NCBI GenBank assembly: GCA_020161395.1
Contig: JAIUOE010000001.1
Location: forward strand, 62,001 to 126,000
Length of the DNA stretch: 64,000 nt
From: Bacteroidota bacterium
GTDB lineage: Bacteria > Bacteroidota > Ignavibacteria > Ignavibacteriales > Ignavibacteriaceae
Direction of reading: 5' to 3'
Positions 43,970-52,771 of this stretch are shown here, piece after piece. How positions within the stretch are numbered: position 1 is the first letter of the stretch; each line of letters opens with the position of its first letter. The notes beneath the pieces were generated by a model. The model saw nothing but the letters and a program-made list of their open reading frames with translations. It searched no databases and had not been told where the DNA came from. The translations under genes were made by a program, and so were the position numbers.

Positions 43970-44380
43970 TTAATTTTCCGGATGTTCGCACAGTTCAGTG
44001 AGAACGCCCAGAGTTGATTTTGGGTGCAGGAAGGCGATATTCAATCCCTCAGCACCTTTTCTTGGTTGTTTATCTATCAGTGAAACTCCTTTAGCCGCAG
44101 CATCATCCAGCGACTCCTGCAAACCTTTGGCTGCAAAAGCGATGTGATGAATTCCGGGTCCTTTTTTTTCAATGAATTTGGCGACAGGTCCGTCGGGTGC
44201 GGTCGATTCGAGGAGTTCTATTTTGGTCTGCCCTATCTGGAAAAAGGCGGTTTTTACTTTTTGATCTGCCACTTCTTCAATTTTGTAGCATTTCAAACCC
44301 AGTATATTTTCATAATAAGCGATTGCTGCTTCCATGTTTTCAACAGCAATCCCGATATGTTCTATGTGTGTTAGATTCAT
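43970..44380 (-). CDS. mce: Methylmalonyl-CoA epimerase
   Basis: About 136 residues of the glyoxalase/VOC fold. It interconverts the R and S forms of methylmalonyl-CoA, feeding the decarboxylase. Metal ligands appear as His in HIEHIGIAV, His in IHHIAFAA and Glu in LTELCEH. The start is set at MNLTHIEH (44380), since the longer frame adds 28 residues not found in the family. It is the promoter-proximal gene of the pump operon. Confidence 0.93.
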   Translation of the reverse strand: MNLTHIEHIGIAVENMEAAIAYYENILGLKCYKIEEVADQKVKTAFFQIGQTKIELLESTAPDGPVAKFIEKKGPGIHHIAFAAKGLQESLDDAAAKGVSLIDKQPRKGAEGLNIAFLHPKSTLGVLTELCEHPEN

Positions 44381-44462
44381 TTTTCTGTCCAAAATATAAT
44401 AAATCAGGTTATAAAACATCGTAAAAATGTTCGAATCTAACAAATCTTTTTCACGGGTTGAC

Positions 44463-44495
44463 AAAAAAAAAGCCGCCCTTTTTAAGGGGCAGCTT
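44463..44495 (-). terminator. Terminator of the large T9SS gene
   Basis: Read on the minus strand, AAGCTGCCC pairs with GGGCGGCTT (one G-T pair), followed by a run of nine T. Confidence 0.85.
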
Positions 44496-44545
44496 CCTCA
44501 ACATCATCAAACAAAAATTAATCACTCATAAGTCATAACTCAGAA

Positions 44546-47500
44546 CTACTTCAGAAGTACCATCCTCTTTGTTTCAACAAATGAACCGGCCTGGATTCTG
44601 TAGAAGTAAATTCCACTGGTGAGGTTTCTCGCATCGAAGGAGACTTTATGGCTTCCCTTTGCAAAACTGCCTTCTGCCAAAACTGTCACTTCCCTGCCTG
44701 TAACATCATAAACTTTCAATACGACTTCTGACGCTTCGGGAAGGTTAAATCCGATCACAGTCGAAGGATTGAATGGATTGGGGTAATTCTGCGATAGTGA
44801 GAAGACCTCGGGATTCAGAATCTCCTTTTCAGTTCCGATGGAGGTGGTAGGTGAATTGTTGACATACAACCCGCCGGCAGATGTAAATGCAATGAGTGAA
44901 CCGGAAGTTGGATTTATTATAATCGAGGATACTTCAAGTCCGCCCATTCCCATGTAGTTCCAGTCATCTGTCATGGCATCCATGGAACCGGTGTTAAGAG
45001 TGAATACACCCGCACCCCATCCGCTTACAAAAACATGATTCTGTGGATCGGTTACAATTGAATAAATATGGGTGGCGGTAAGGTTATTGTTTATCGCATA
45101 CCATGTTGCACCGTTATCAATCGATCTGTAAACTCCACCGCCATAAGTTCCGGCATAGATTCTGCCGTTGGCACTCTGACCGAGCGACCAGATAAACTGA
45201 TAGTTGAGTGTGGTCTTCGTCCATGTGGCTCCGTTATCATCTGATTTATACAAGCCACCGTTAAATGTACCTGCATAAATTGTACCGTTTGAAGCTGTGA
45301 GCATTGCAGTAACTGCAGTCGACTGAAGTCCCGCGTTGCTCTGTGACCAGGTTGTACCACCGTTGGTCGATTTAAAGACTCCTTCACCCCATGTTCCGGC
45401 ATAAAGGACACCACTCTTGATGGTAAGCGATCTTACATCTTTGTTAACCATTCCGGTGATATTCCAGGTTGCACCGTTGTCAGTCGATTTGAAGACTCCA
45501 AGTTCAGTGGAGGCATAAATCGTTGACCCGGTAACATCGATATCCCAAATGTATCCAACATTCATTGTGGGATTAATGCGCTCCCATGAAACACCGTTAT
45601 CAGTCGATTTCAATACTTTTCCGCCCCATGTACCTGCAAGAATATTGCCCGAGTCGTCATAAGTCGAAACCCATACCATGTCTGTCAGACCCGAGGGTTG
45701 AGCCGGTTGCCAGTTTACGCTTCCTGTCTGACCTGGGTCGCCGTAACCGGCAAGGGTAATCATCGCCGAGGCGTAGTTGTTTGTTGTGTCAAGATCAGTC
45801 TGATCCATCGACACCACTTCGGCTGAATTGAGAATGTCACGGGTAACGGGAAGTGTACCATTAAAATAATTTGTCTGATTTGGAGCAGAGTTAAACTGTC
45901 CCGAACCGTACATCTCCCTTACAATCACCTGTCCGTTAATCACGCCTGAAGGGAAATCAAGGTGAGCTTTTGGAGCAAGAATCGAACCTCTTACATCTAT
46001 GAAACTGATCTTGAGATTCAAGGCATCATGGAAATTGTAGAGCACATTGCTGTGTGCGGTTCCGTTTACGATTACATCTCCCGACCACTTGACATCAGAT
46101 GAATCAACATTCACCAGCACAACCGCACCATTTGGTGCATTAATTGTAAAGTTCGTGCAGTTTGAAAGGGTTTTTCCCGAAATGTTGAAGACATTAAGGA
46201 AAGGATTGTATCCGTAAAGCTGTATTCCGCTGCTGTTGTAGGTAATAGTTCCGGTTGTGTTGTATGCCGACAGCGAAGCTGAAAGGGAATTAAGATATGC
46301 CCCGGCAGCAAGGAAATTGATTACACTGTCTTTTCTTACGGTACCGTCGATGATTGAAACCTGATTTATCGGAAGGTTGGAAACACCACCGTAAACCACA
46401 TTTCCACCCGTTACATTACCGCTTATGAACATCAGATTGTTTCCGACTATAAGCACATCAGCAGTTCCGCCCGAAGCGGGAAGAAGGTCACCGAGCGAAT
46501 AGCTTGCAAAATATGCATTTTTCCCGACGGCTACTTTACCTTCTGAATCAGCAGAAGGCTGGGTAAGATCACCAAGTGTGAAGATGTTAAAATCTTTTGC
46601 AGGACCGAGATCAAATGCCGCCTGGCTGATCGATTTTATCGATACCTTGCCCTGAAGTGTAAGGGTTGCTGTCGCATTTATTGCGAGCGATGCGATCCTC
46701 CAAAGTCCTGTGGCGGTATCATAGGTTCCTGTGCTAACGGAATGTCCCTGATATTTGATCCCTTTTGGTAACACATCCTTCAACACAACATTGGTTGCAC
46801 CATCGGTACCGAGATTTTTTGCTGTAATTGTGAAATTAACAATCTCGTTGTCCGAGGGATTCGCCTTGTCAACTGTTTTCGTCAGTTTCAGGTTGGCAAC
46901 TGTTGCCCCAGTCGGATTGCTGATGAAAGGGATATTTGTGTAGCTTACGCCATTTGGCGGATTTGCTGTTGCATAGAAAACGACATCATTAAAATCCTGA
47001 TCACCACCACGGTAACGGGAAATATCCTCGAATGCCAGCACAATTCTTCCTGAATTCAGGTCGTTCAGGAGCACATTATGCTGACGAAGGTCGGGAGTTG
47101 GTGCCCAGTTTAAATTTCTGTTTGAATAGTTGATCCAGTTTCCCTGAGTCACATTCGGTGATCTGAAACCGTCTGCAACGACAAACCATCCGATAACGGT
47201 ACCGGGCTGGAATCTCCCGATTTTCACTTTATTTCCCGCTACAAGTCCACCGCCTGAATTCTTGGCTGATGAGTTCGGAAAAATGAGTGTCATGGTATTC
47301 ATGATATCATTCACAGTCTGGGGAGGGGTGTTTACATTGTAGGTATAAAATCCCAGAGCATTTTTATATCCGGCTCCTTCAGAAACGAAGGTAACCCAGA
47401 CATCTGATTCCTGAAGAATGTAAAGATTGGTTTGTATTGTGTCGTTCAAAAATTCAGGGTGACTCGTGGGGAGTCTCACATACTCCGGAAGTGTCGCACT

Positions 47501-47662
47501 TATTCTGTTAAGAAGTGATTGTGGGATCACATCACTTACCGACTCAAGATAGTTGGGAACGCCATCACTGTTCCAGGTACCGAGCGTCTTGTATACTATT
47601 GTCTGTGCTCCGGCAGGGATCACCAACAGTATTGCGATTAAAAGTGTAACAAGGTTTTTCAT
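44546..47662 (-). CDS. Large T9SS surface protein: DUF4114, DUF11, choice-of-anchor A and BNR-type repeats
   Basis: About 1038 residues. The start is set at MKNLVTLL (47662) with GGAGATC upstream and a clean signal peptide ending PAGAQ. In order: an N-terminal region with a DUF4114 signature (FEDISRYRGGDQDFNDVVFY); a DUF11-type repeat (KTVDKANPSDNEIVNFTI); a choice-of-anchor A domain (NIFTLGDLTQPSADSEGK). Next comes a propeller-like region with five BNR/sialidase-type repeats (S-x-D-N-G-x-T/S-W), then a T9SS type A sorting domain from about residue 955 (NYPNPFNPST). Probably a cell-surface adhesin or structural protein. Confidence 0.92.
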   Translation of the reverse strand: MKNLVTLLIAILLVIPAGAQTIVYKTLGTWNSDGVPNYLESVSDVIPQSLLNRISATLPEYVRLPTSHPEFLNDTIQTNLYILQESDVWVTFVSEGAGYKNALGFYTYNVNTPPQTVNDIMNTMTLIFPNSSAKNSGGGLVAGNKVKIGRFQPGTVIGWFVVADGFRSPNVTQGNWINYSNRNLNWAPTPDLRQHNVLLNDLNSGRIVLAFEDISRYRGGDQDFNDVVFYATANPPNGVSYTNIPFISNPTGATVANLKLTKTVDKANPSDNEIVNFTITAKNLGTDGATNVVLKDVLPKGIKYQGHSVSTGTYDTATGLWRIASLAINATATLTLQGKVSIKSISQAAFDLGPAKDFNIFTLGDLTQPSADSEGKVAVGKNAYFASYSLGDLLPASGGTADVLIVGNNLMFISGNVTGGNVVYGGVSNLPINQVSIIDGTVRKDSVINFLAAGAYLNSLSASLSAYNTTGTITYNSSGIQLYGYNPFLNVFNISGKTLSNCTNFTINAPNGAVVLVNVDSSDVKWSGDVIVNGTAHSNVLYNFHDALNLKISFIDVRGSILAPKAHLDFPSGVINGQVIVREMYGSGQFNSAPNQTNYFNGTLPVTRDILNSAEVVSMDQTDLDTTNNYASAMITLAGYGDPGQTGSVNWQPAQPSGLTDMVWVSTYDDSGNILAGTWGGKVLKSTDNGVSWERINPTMNVGYIWDIDVTGSTIYASTELGVFKSTDNGATWNITGMVNKDVRSLTIKSGVLYAGTWGEGVFKSTNGGTTWSQSNAGLQSTAVTAMLTASNGTIYAGTFNGGLYKSDDNGATWTKTTLNYQFIWSLGQSANGRIYAGTYGGGVYRSIDNGATWYAINNNLTATHIYSIVTDPQNHVFVSGWGAGVFTLNTGSMDAMTDDWNYMGMGGLEVSSIIINPTSGSLIAFTSAGGLYVNNSPTTSIGTEKEILNPEVFSLSQNYPNPFNPSTVIGFNLPEASEVVLKVYDVTGREVTVLAEGSFAKGSHKVSFDARNLTSGIYFYRIQAGSFVETKRMVLLK

Positions 47663-47829
47663 GACCTGATCTCCGTTTTTTTGATGCAAGACCAAAGAAC
47701 AAACCGTTCTTATGAATCTGTAAATTGTCAAATTTCTTAATCTAACTTAATCAAATTGGTATTCGTATTATGTAAGATTCGTTAAAAAAGATAATTCTTG
47801 CGATGTAACGGGGAAAGGGCGGGTTAAAA

Positions 47830-47866
47830 TAAAAAAAGGCTGCTTCCAAATGATGAAAACAGCCTT
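47830..47866 (-). terminator. Terminator of the yceI-marR operon
   Basis: On the minus strand, AAGGCTG pairs with CAGCCTT and is followed by TTTTTATTTT. It lies 13 bases after the marR stop. Confidence 0.8.
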
Positions 47867-47878
47867 GCGGAATGGTTA

Positions 47879-48328
47879 TTAGCCTCTTAGCTTATCGAGG
47901 AGATCATTAAGAACTGTGGCTTCCTCCGGAGAGATGTTTTTCAGAAGTTTATACATCTGTTCCTCTGCTACATCAATCTTCGAGAGTATGTCCAGGCCTT
48001 CCTGTGTGATGGTGATGTCCACCCTCCGCCTGTCGATTTCACACGACTTTCTCACAAGCAACCCTTTTTCCAGCAGCCTGTCTACAAGTCTGGAAGCATC
48101 AGACATCTTGTCGAGCATTCTTTCTTTCAACAGATTTACTGTTGCCGGCTTCGGATATTGCCCCCTTAGAATTCGGAGGATGTTGTACTGTTGCACAGTA
48201 AGCCCGAATTCCCGCATTATGGGAGAATGTTTCGCCACAAGCCAGTTGTTGGTGTAAATCAGATTTACTACCGCTTTCTGATACTCGTCTCTGAATTTTT
48301 TCTGTTTGATCTCTTCTTCTAAGCGCAT
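47879..48328 (-). CDS. MarR-family transcriptional regulator
   Basis: A 149-residue winged-helix regulator. The core is LTVQQYNILRILRGQ, then a recognition region with DASRLVDRLLEKGLLVRK and the wing CEIDRRRVDITITQEG. It starts 3 bases after the yceI stop, so it is the second gene of that operon and probably controls it. A palindrome upstream of yceI (48977-48988) is a candidate operator. Confidence 0.93.
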   Translation of the reverse strand: MRLEEEIKQKKFRDEYQKAVVNLIYTNNWLVAKHSPIMREFGLTVQQYNILRILRGQYPKPATVNLLKERMLDKMSDASRLVDRLLEKGLLVRKSCEIDRRRVDITITQEGLDILSKIDVAEEQMYKLLKNISPEEATVLNDLLDKLRG

Positions 48329-48331
48329 AAT

Positions 48332-48916
48332 TTATTTTTTAATGAGTGTTACATTTATGTTTAATGTTACATCATCACCGACAACAAAACCGCCACCATC
48401 GAGGGCTTTGCTCCAGTTAATGCCAAAATCTTTTCTGTTTACTTTACCTGTAAGTTTAAAACCGGCTTTTGTGTTTCCCCATGGATCTTTTTTCACACCA
48501 CCGAAAGTACCGCTGAGTGTAACTGATTTTGTTACACCTCTCATTGTAAGATTTCCAATGAGTTTGTAGTTGTTTCCACTTGTTTTCTTCATCGAAGTAC
48601 TTTTAAATGTAAAATTAGGAAATTTTTGTGTGTAAAAAAAGTCTTCGCTTCTTAAATGTTCGTCTCTTTTCGGTTCGTCTGTATCAACGCTGCCTGCATC
48701 AACGGTAAAACTGATCAGAGCATCCACAAAATCCTCTTTTGCAGTGGTGACAGATCCGTCAAATTTCTTGAAATAACCATCGACATCTGTGATGAGCATG
48801 TAGTCAACGCTGAAACCGATTTTTGAGTGAGTTTTATCAAATGACCATGATGACTGAGCAAATGATGCACCTGTAAGCATTACCGCGAGTGCCAGTGAAA
48901 GAAGTGTTCTTCTCAT
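48332..48916 (-). CDS. YceI-family exported protein
   Basis: About 194 residues. The start is at MRRTLLSL (48916) with GGAGATAC upstream and a signal peptide ending ASFAQ. The mature lipocalin-like barrel has FDKTHSKIGFSVDY, then HLRSEDFFY, NLTMRGVTKSV and GINWSKALDGGG, all typical of YceI. Family members bind polyisoprenoid or amphiphilic ligands. The pairing with marR suggests a stress-responsive operon (inference). Confidence 0.93.
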   Translation of the reverse strand: MRRTLLSLALAVMLTGASFAQSSWSFDKTHSKIGFSVDYMLITDVDGYFKKFDGSVTTAKEDFVDALISFTVDAGSVDTDEPKRDEHLRSEDFFYTQKFPNFTFKSTSMKKTSGNNYKLIGNLTMRGVTKSVTLSGTFGGVKKDPWGNTKAGFKLTGKVNRKDFGINWSKALDGGGFVVGDDVTLNINVTLIKK

Positions 48917-48967
48917 TTTTGTATCTCCATTTTTGATGGGTGTGTGATTAATTAACATTTTTTGTAT

Positions 48968-49005
48968 ATGTAATATATGTTAAAACATTTAATGTTACTA
49001 CATAG
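48968..49005 (-). promoter_or_regulatory. Candidate MarR operator upstream of yceI
   Basis: ATGTT-AA-AACAT at 48977-48988 is flanked by further weaker symmetry (ATGTAATAT before, ATGTTACTACAT after). It lies about 60 bases before the yceI ATG and overlaps the 3' end of the ligase gene. Confidence 0.45.
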
Positions 49006-50593
49006 TTCCCGGAGATACAAGTTTTTTTATTTGCCCGAGAGAATCAGCATCTTTTATCGAGAGGTCTTTCCGCCACCTCGCTATCCTCGGGAATCTTACA
49101 GCTATTCCACATTTGTGGCGGCTCGAAAGTTGAATCCCCTCAAATGCTATCTCAAAAACCAGTTTTGGGGTAACTGACCGGACGGGACCAAACTCTTCGA
49201 TCGTGTTTTGCTTCACAAATTTGTCCACTTCAACAATTTCCTCATCTGTGAGTCCTGAATATGCTTTGGCAAAAGGAACAAGCCTTCCGTTATCCCAAAC
49301 TGCGAAAGTGTAATCAGTAAAAAGCCCTGCCCTCCTTCCATGACCCGCCTGGGCATAGAGTAAAACGGCATCAACAGTTATGGGATCAACTTTCCACTTC
49401 CACCAGTCACCCCTTTTTCTGCCTGCCTGATAAAGGGAATTGAGCCGTTTCAGCATCACCCCTTCAACCGATCTTTCGCGTGAACGGGAACGCAATTCAT
49501 CAAGCTCTCCAAAATCAGAAAATTGAATGACAGGTGACAGAATAATCCTCTCTGAACTGCCGCCTTTAAGAAGTACCTCCAGTTTTTTTCTTCTTTCAGT
49601 GAGTTTTTCGTTTCTAATATCTTCGCCCGAAAATTCAAGAATATCAAAAACGACGAATGAGACGGGGTATTCCTTTATCATTTTCTGCGAGACGGTTTTC
49701 CGGCCGATCCTTTTTTGCATTTTGGCAAAGGACTGCGGAGACCCGTCCTCCCACACCAGCAACTCTCCGTCGAGCACGGTACCATCCGGGAGTGATTTCG
49801 CCGCTTCAGCAATCTCGGGAAACTGATCATTAATTATCTCCTCCCCTCTCGACCAGATAAAGACTTCCCCTTTCCTTTTGATGAGTTGAGCTCTGATTCC
49901 GTCATATTTCCATTCCGCAATCCAAAGCCCCGGGTCTCCGAGACTTTCATGAGGAATATCAAGAGGGTGTGCCAGACAAAAAGGATAAGGCCTGCTGATA
50001 TCCCCCGATTCATCATCTTTTGAAACAAGATATCTGTAAAACTCAAGAGTTGGTTGCCACTTCCCCATCAGGCGGTGCGTAAGGACATTCTGGTCGATCC
50101 CTGTATGCGCAGAGAGAGCTTTCACGATGGTTTGTGTGGAGACACCGATTCTGAATCCACCCGATATCAGCTTTGTAAAGATAAACCTCTCATCATTCCC
50201 AAGCGACAGCCATGCTGCAACAATAGCTTCCTTCTGCTCTTCGTTCGTCATTTTTCCCAAAGGAAGTATCACCTCCTCCACCCAATCCGTCAGACTCTTC
50301 CCGCGCCCCGTCCCGCCTCCTTTTACCAACAGAGAAATGGTTTCAGCCAGATCGCCAACATTTTCATAACATTCTTCAAAGAGCCAAAGAGGAATTGCCG
50401 CAGCTTCCGCTCCCCACGCTCTCAAACCGGAAATTTTAACCGCTCTTTTGGGTCTGTTACCCGAAAGGAAGGCAACTACATAAATCTGATCTTTTTCGGG
50501 AGCTGTTGAAAAGAATTTCAAGAGGGCTTCCTGCTTCCCGTTGTTGCTTGTGGTCTCTTCGAGGTCTCTGAAAAGTTCTGCAAACTCTCTCAC
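48998..50593 (-). CDS. ATP-dependent DNA ligase (bacterial LigB/LigC-like)
   Basis: A 531-residue three-domain ligase. An N-terminal DNA-binding domain covers 1-200. The nucleotidyltransferase domain has adenylation Lys229 in EWKYDGIRAQL, plus DGELLVW, FVVFDILEF, EGVMLKR and WWKWK. The OB-fold C-terminus ends in FEIAFEGIQLSSRH and RFPRIARWR. It overlaps the upstream exonuclease gene by four bases. In many bacteria this ligase operon also carries Lhr-type helicase and phosphoesterase genes; neither is adjacent here. It is probably used in DNA repair. Confidence 0.94.
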   Translation of the reverse strand: MREFAELFRDLEETTSNNGKQEALLKFFSTAPEKDQIYVVAFLSGNRPKRAVKISGLRAWGAEAAAIPLWLFEECYENVGDLAETISLLVKGGGTGRGKSLTDWVEEVILPLGKMTNEEQKEAIVAAWLSLGNDERFIFTKLISGGFRIGVSTQTIVKALSAHTGIDQNVLTHRLMGKWQPTLEFYRYLVSKDDESGDISRPYPFCLAHPLDIPHESLGDPGLWIAEWKYDGIRAQLIKRKGEVFIWSRGEEIINDQFPEIAEAAKSLPDGTVLDGELLVWEDGSPQSFAKMQKRIGRKTVSQKMIKEYPVSFVVFDILEFSGEDIRNEKLTERRKKLEVLLKGGSSERIILSPVIQFSDFGELDELRSRSRERSVEGVMLKRLNSLYQAGRKRGDWWKWKVDPITVDAVLLYAQAGHGRRAGLFTDYTFAVWDNGRLVPFAKAYSGLTDEEIVEVDKFVKQNTIEEFGPVRSVTPKLVFEIAFEGIQLSSRHKCGIAVRFPRIARWRKDLSIKDADSLGQIKKLVSPGTM

Positions 50594-51606
50594 GCTGTCA
50601 TCTCCCCCGCATACCCAGAGTCACCCGAAAAAGCCGTCTCCAAGGGTTCAGCGTCATATCCAATTTCTCTAAGATACCGGGTGAACTGCTGCGAGAAGCC
50701 GTGAGTTGCAAGTATCTTCTCCGCACCCGTAGCCTCCACAGCCCGTAGAAGTCCTTTCCAGTCTGCATGATCCGAGAGGACAAACCCCCGACCGATGTTT
50801 CCCATTCTTCTTCTCCCTCGAACCATCATCCAGCCCGATGCGAATGCGGTGGTATATTCTCCGGTTCCGGCAAGCCACGCTTCCGTACCGTTTGCCTGAG
50901 GTGCAACCACGATGGAACCCGGTTCAATCCGGTTACCTGCAAGCCTCTCTACCGGAAGTGTATCAGGCAACCATACACCCGCCTCACGGTAGCAGCGATT
51001 CATTTCATCTACAGGACTGGTTACATAAATCTGTCCGGTTTCGGGATTTAACGATGCCAGCAGCCGCTGAGCCTTTCCGAGAGAATAACCCAAAAGGAGG
51101 GAGGTTATTCCATCCTTTTTGTTCCTCGCCCACCAATCATCTATCTGCTTCGAGATGTTTTTTGGATCGTCCCAATCGTAAACCGGCAGGGCAAAAGTCG
51201 ATTCGGTAATAAAGGTATCGCATTTCACGGGCTCAAACGGGGCACAGGTCGGGTTATCGGTGGTTCCAAAATCTCCCGTGAACACGGTCACATTTCCCCC
51301 GTATTCAAGTCTGATTTGAGAGGAACCCAAAAGATGTCCCGCCGGATGGAGCGAAACAGTCACTCCGTTTATCCTGATTTCCTCTCCATATTCCAGTGTT
51401 TCGAGCGAAATGTCGCTGCCGAGCCTCGTTTTTAGAATCTGTTTTGAATCTTTATGAGCAAGGAAACTCTTCGCAACTCTTCTCGCGTGATCGCTGTGAC
51501 CATGGGAAATTACTGCCCTGTCGACGAATCCGTGCGGGTCAACATAAAAATCCCCCTGAGGGGAGTAAAGCCCCCGCGGGGTCGTAACCAGTAAACTTCT
51601 TGCCAT
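50590..51606 (-). CDS. Ligase-associated DNA exonuclease (metallo-beta-lactamase/beta-CASP fold)
   Basis: About 338 residues. The start is at MARSLLVTTP (51606); a longer frame has no family support. The metallo-beta-lactamase motif is ISHGHSDHAR, then HPAGHLLGSSQIRLE and FTGDFG, with later LSDHADWKGLL and ATHG. It belongs to the mRNA 3'-end-processing-factor-like exonucleases linked to ATP-dependent ligases and shares a 4-base overlap with the ligase gene. It likely trims DNA ends before ligation. Confidence 0.9.
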   Translation of the reverse strand: MARSLLVTTPRGLYSPQGDFYVDPHGFVDRAVISHGHSDHARRVAKSFLAHKDSKQILKTRLGSDISLETLEYGEEIRINGVTVSLHPAGHLLGSSQIRLEYGGNVTVFTGDFGTTDNPTCAPFEPVKCDTFITESTFALPVYDWDDPKNISKQIDDWWARNKKDGITSLLLGYSLGKAQRLLASLNPETGQIYVTSPVDEMNRCYREAGVWLPDTLPVERLAGNRIEPGSIVVAPQANGTEAWLAGTGEYTTAFASGWMMVRGRRRMGNIGRGFVLSDHADWKGLLRAVEATGAEKILATHGFSQQFTRYLREIGYDAEPLETAFSGDSGYAGEMTA

Positions 51607-51751
51607 AAACTTCTTTAAATTTTTAATCTCAAATATATGAAACAACTTCCCCTCATTCCTTGTAATACAGACAATTGTAACAATTTTAACCAAATCGGGA
51701 ATTTTGGAAAAGATTATATTTAAATACTTTATTCAATAAATTTTAAGCAAA

Positions 51752-52771
51752 ATGAAAACTCTCAAAATATTCATCGCCGTTCTGTTTCTGGTTCACTTTT
51801 CCGCTTCAAGCCAGAGTCCTGAAAAGTCGATATTTGTGGCATCATACAATGTCGAAAACCTTTTTGATACAATAGACGATCCCACGATCGACGATGCACA
51901 GTTCCTTCCCGGAGCGGAATCAAAATGGGATACCGAAAAATATACGACCAAACTTAAAAATCTCGCCCGTGTTATCGACGCGATGAACGACGGCAAAGGT
52001 CCCGATGTTCTGGGGCTTGTGGAAGTCGAAAATCTTGGTGTAATTCGTGATCTTCTCGCCCGTCTTAAGGGGAGTAAGAATTACGAAATCATTCATTATG
52101 AATCCCCGGACGGAAGGGGTATCGATGTGGCGCTGGTGTACGATAAGGCTCTCTTCACTATGGTGAAGTCAGACACGGCTGTGGTAACCCTGCCGAACAA
52201 CTGGCCCACACGCTCAATCCTCCATGCAACACTTCTCGCAGAAAACGGAAAAACATTTCACTTCTTCGAAAACCACTGGCCCTCAAGAAGAGGCGGTTCG
52301 GATGAGTCGGAAGGCAACAGAATTGCAGCCGCACTTCGCCTGAAAACAGAAACTGATAAAGTTCTGAAAGAGGATCCCTCGGCAAATATTATCATAATGG
52401 GCGATTTTAATGACGAACCGGCAGATAAGTCAATCGTTGAAAACCTGAAGGCTCCCGAACTCAAATGCCCCGTCGAGTCACCCGTAAAAGGCGATCAACT
52501 CTATAACATCGCTGCGACAAAGAAGAGCAAGGGCGAAGGTTCCTATAAATATCAGGGGCAGTGGAACATGATCGATCAGATGATTATCTCGGGAAATCTC
52601 GCCAACAATGGCTATGTCTGCGACTCCTACGGCATTTTTAATCCCGAATTTATTCAGCAAAAAGGGGGCAAGTACGAGGGTTCATCTCTCCCCACATTCG
52701 GCGGGAAAAAATATCTCGGCGGTTACAGCGACCATTTCGCAATCTACGCAAAATTTAAACTGACGAAATGA
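51752..52771 (+). CDS. Exported endonuclease/exonuclease/phosphatase-family protein
   Basis: A 339-residue protein with a signal peptide ending SASSQ. EEP-fold motifs are SYNVENLFD, LGLVEVEN, YESPDGRGIDVALVYD, NHWPSRRGG, IIMGDFNDEP and GGYSDHFAI. It probably acts as a secreted DNase/phosphodiesterase. Its TGA overlaps the start of the PLP decarboxylase gene, so the two are translationally coupled. Confidence 0.9.
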   Translation: MKTLKIFIAVLFLVHFSASSQSPEKSIFVASYNVENLFDTIDDPTIDDAQFLPGAESKWDTEKYTTKLKNLARVIDAMNDGKGPDVLGLVEVENLGVIRDLLARLKGSKNYEIIHYESPDGRGIDVALVYDKALFTMVKSDTAVVTLPNNWPTRSILHATLLAENGKTFHFFENHWPSRRGGSDESEGNRIAAALRLKTETDKVLKEDPSANIIIMGDFNDEPADKSIVENLKAPELKCPVESPVKGDQLYNIAATKKSKGEGSYKYQGQWNMIDQMIISGNLANNGYVCDSYGIFNPEFIQQKGGKYEGSSLPTFGGKKYLGGYSDHFAIYAKFKLTK

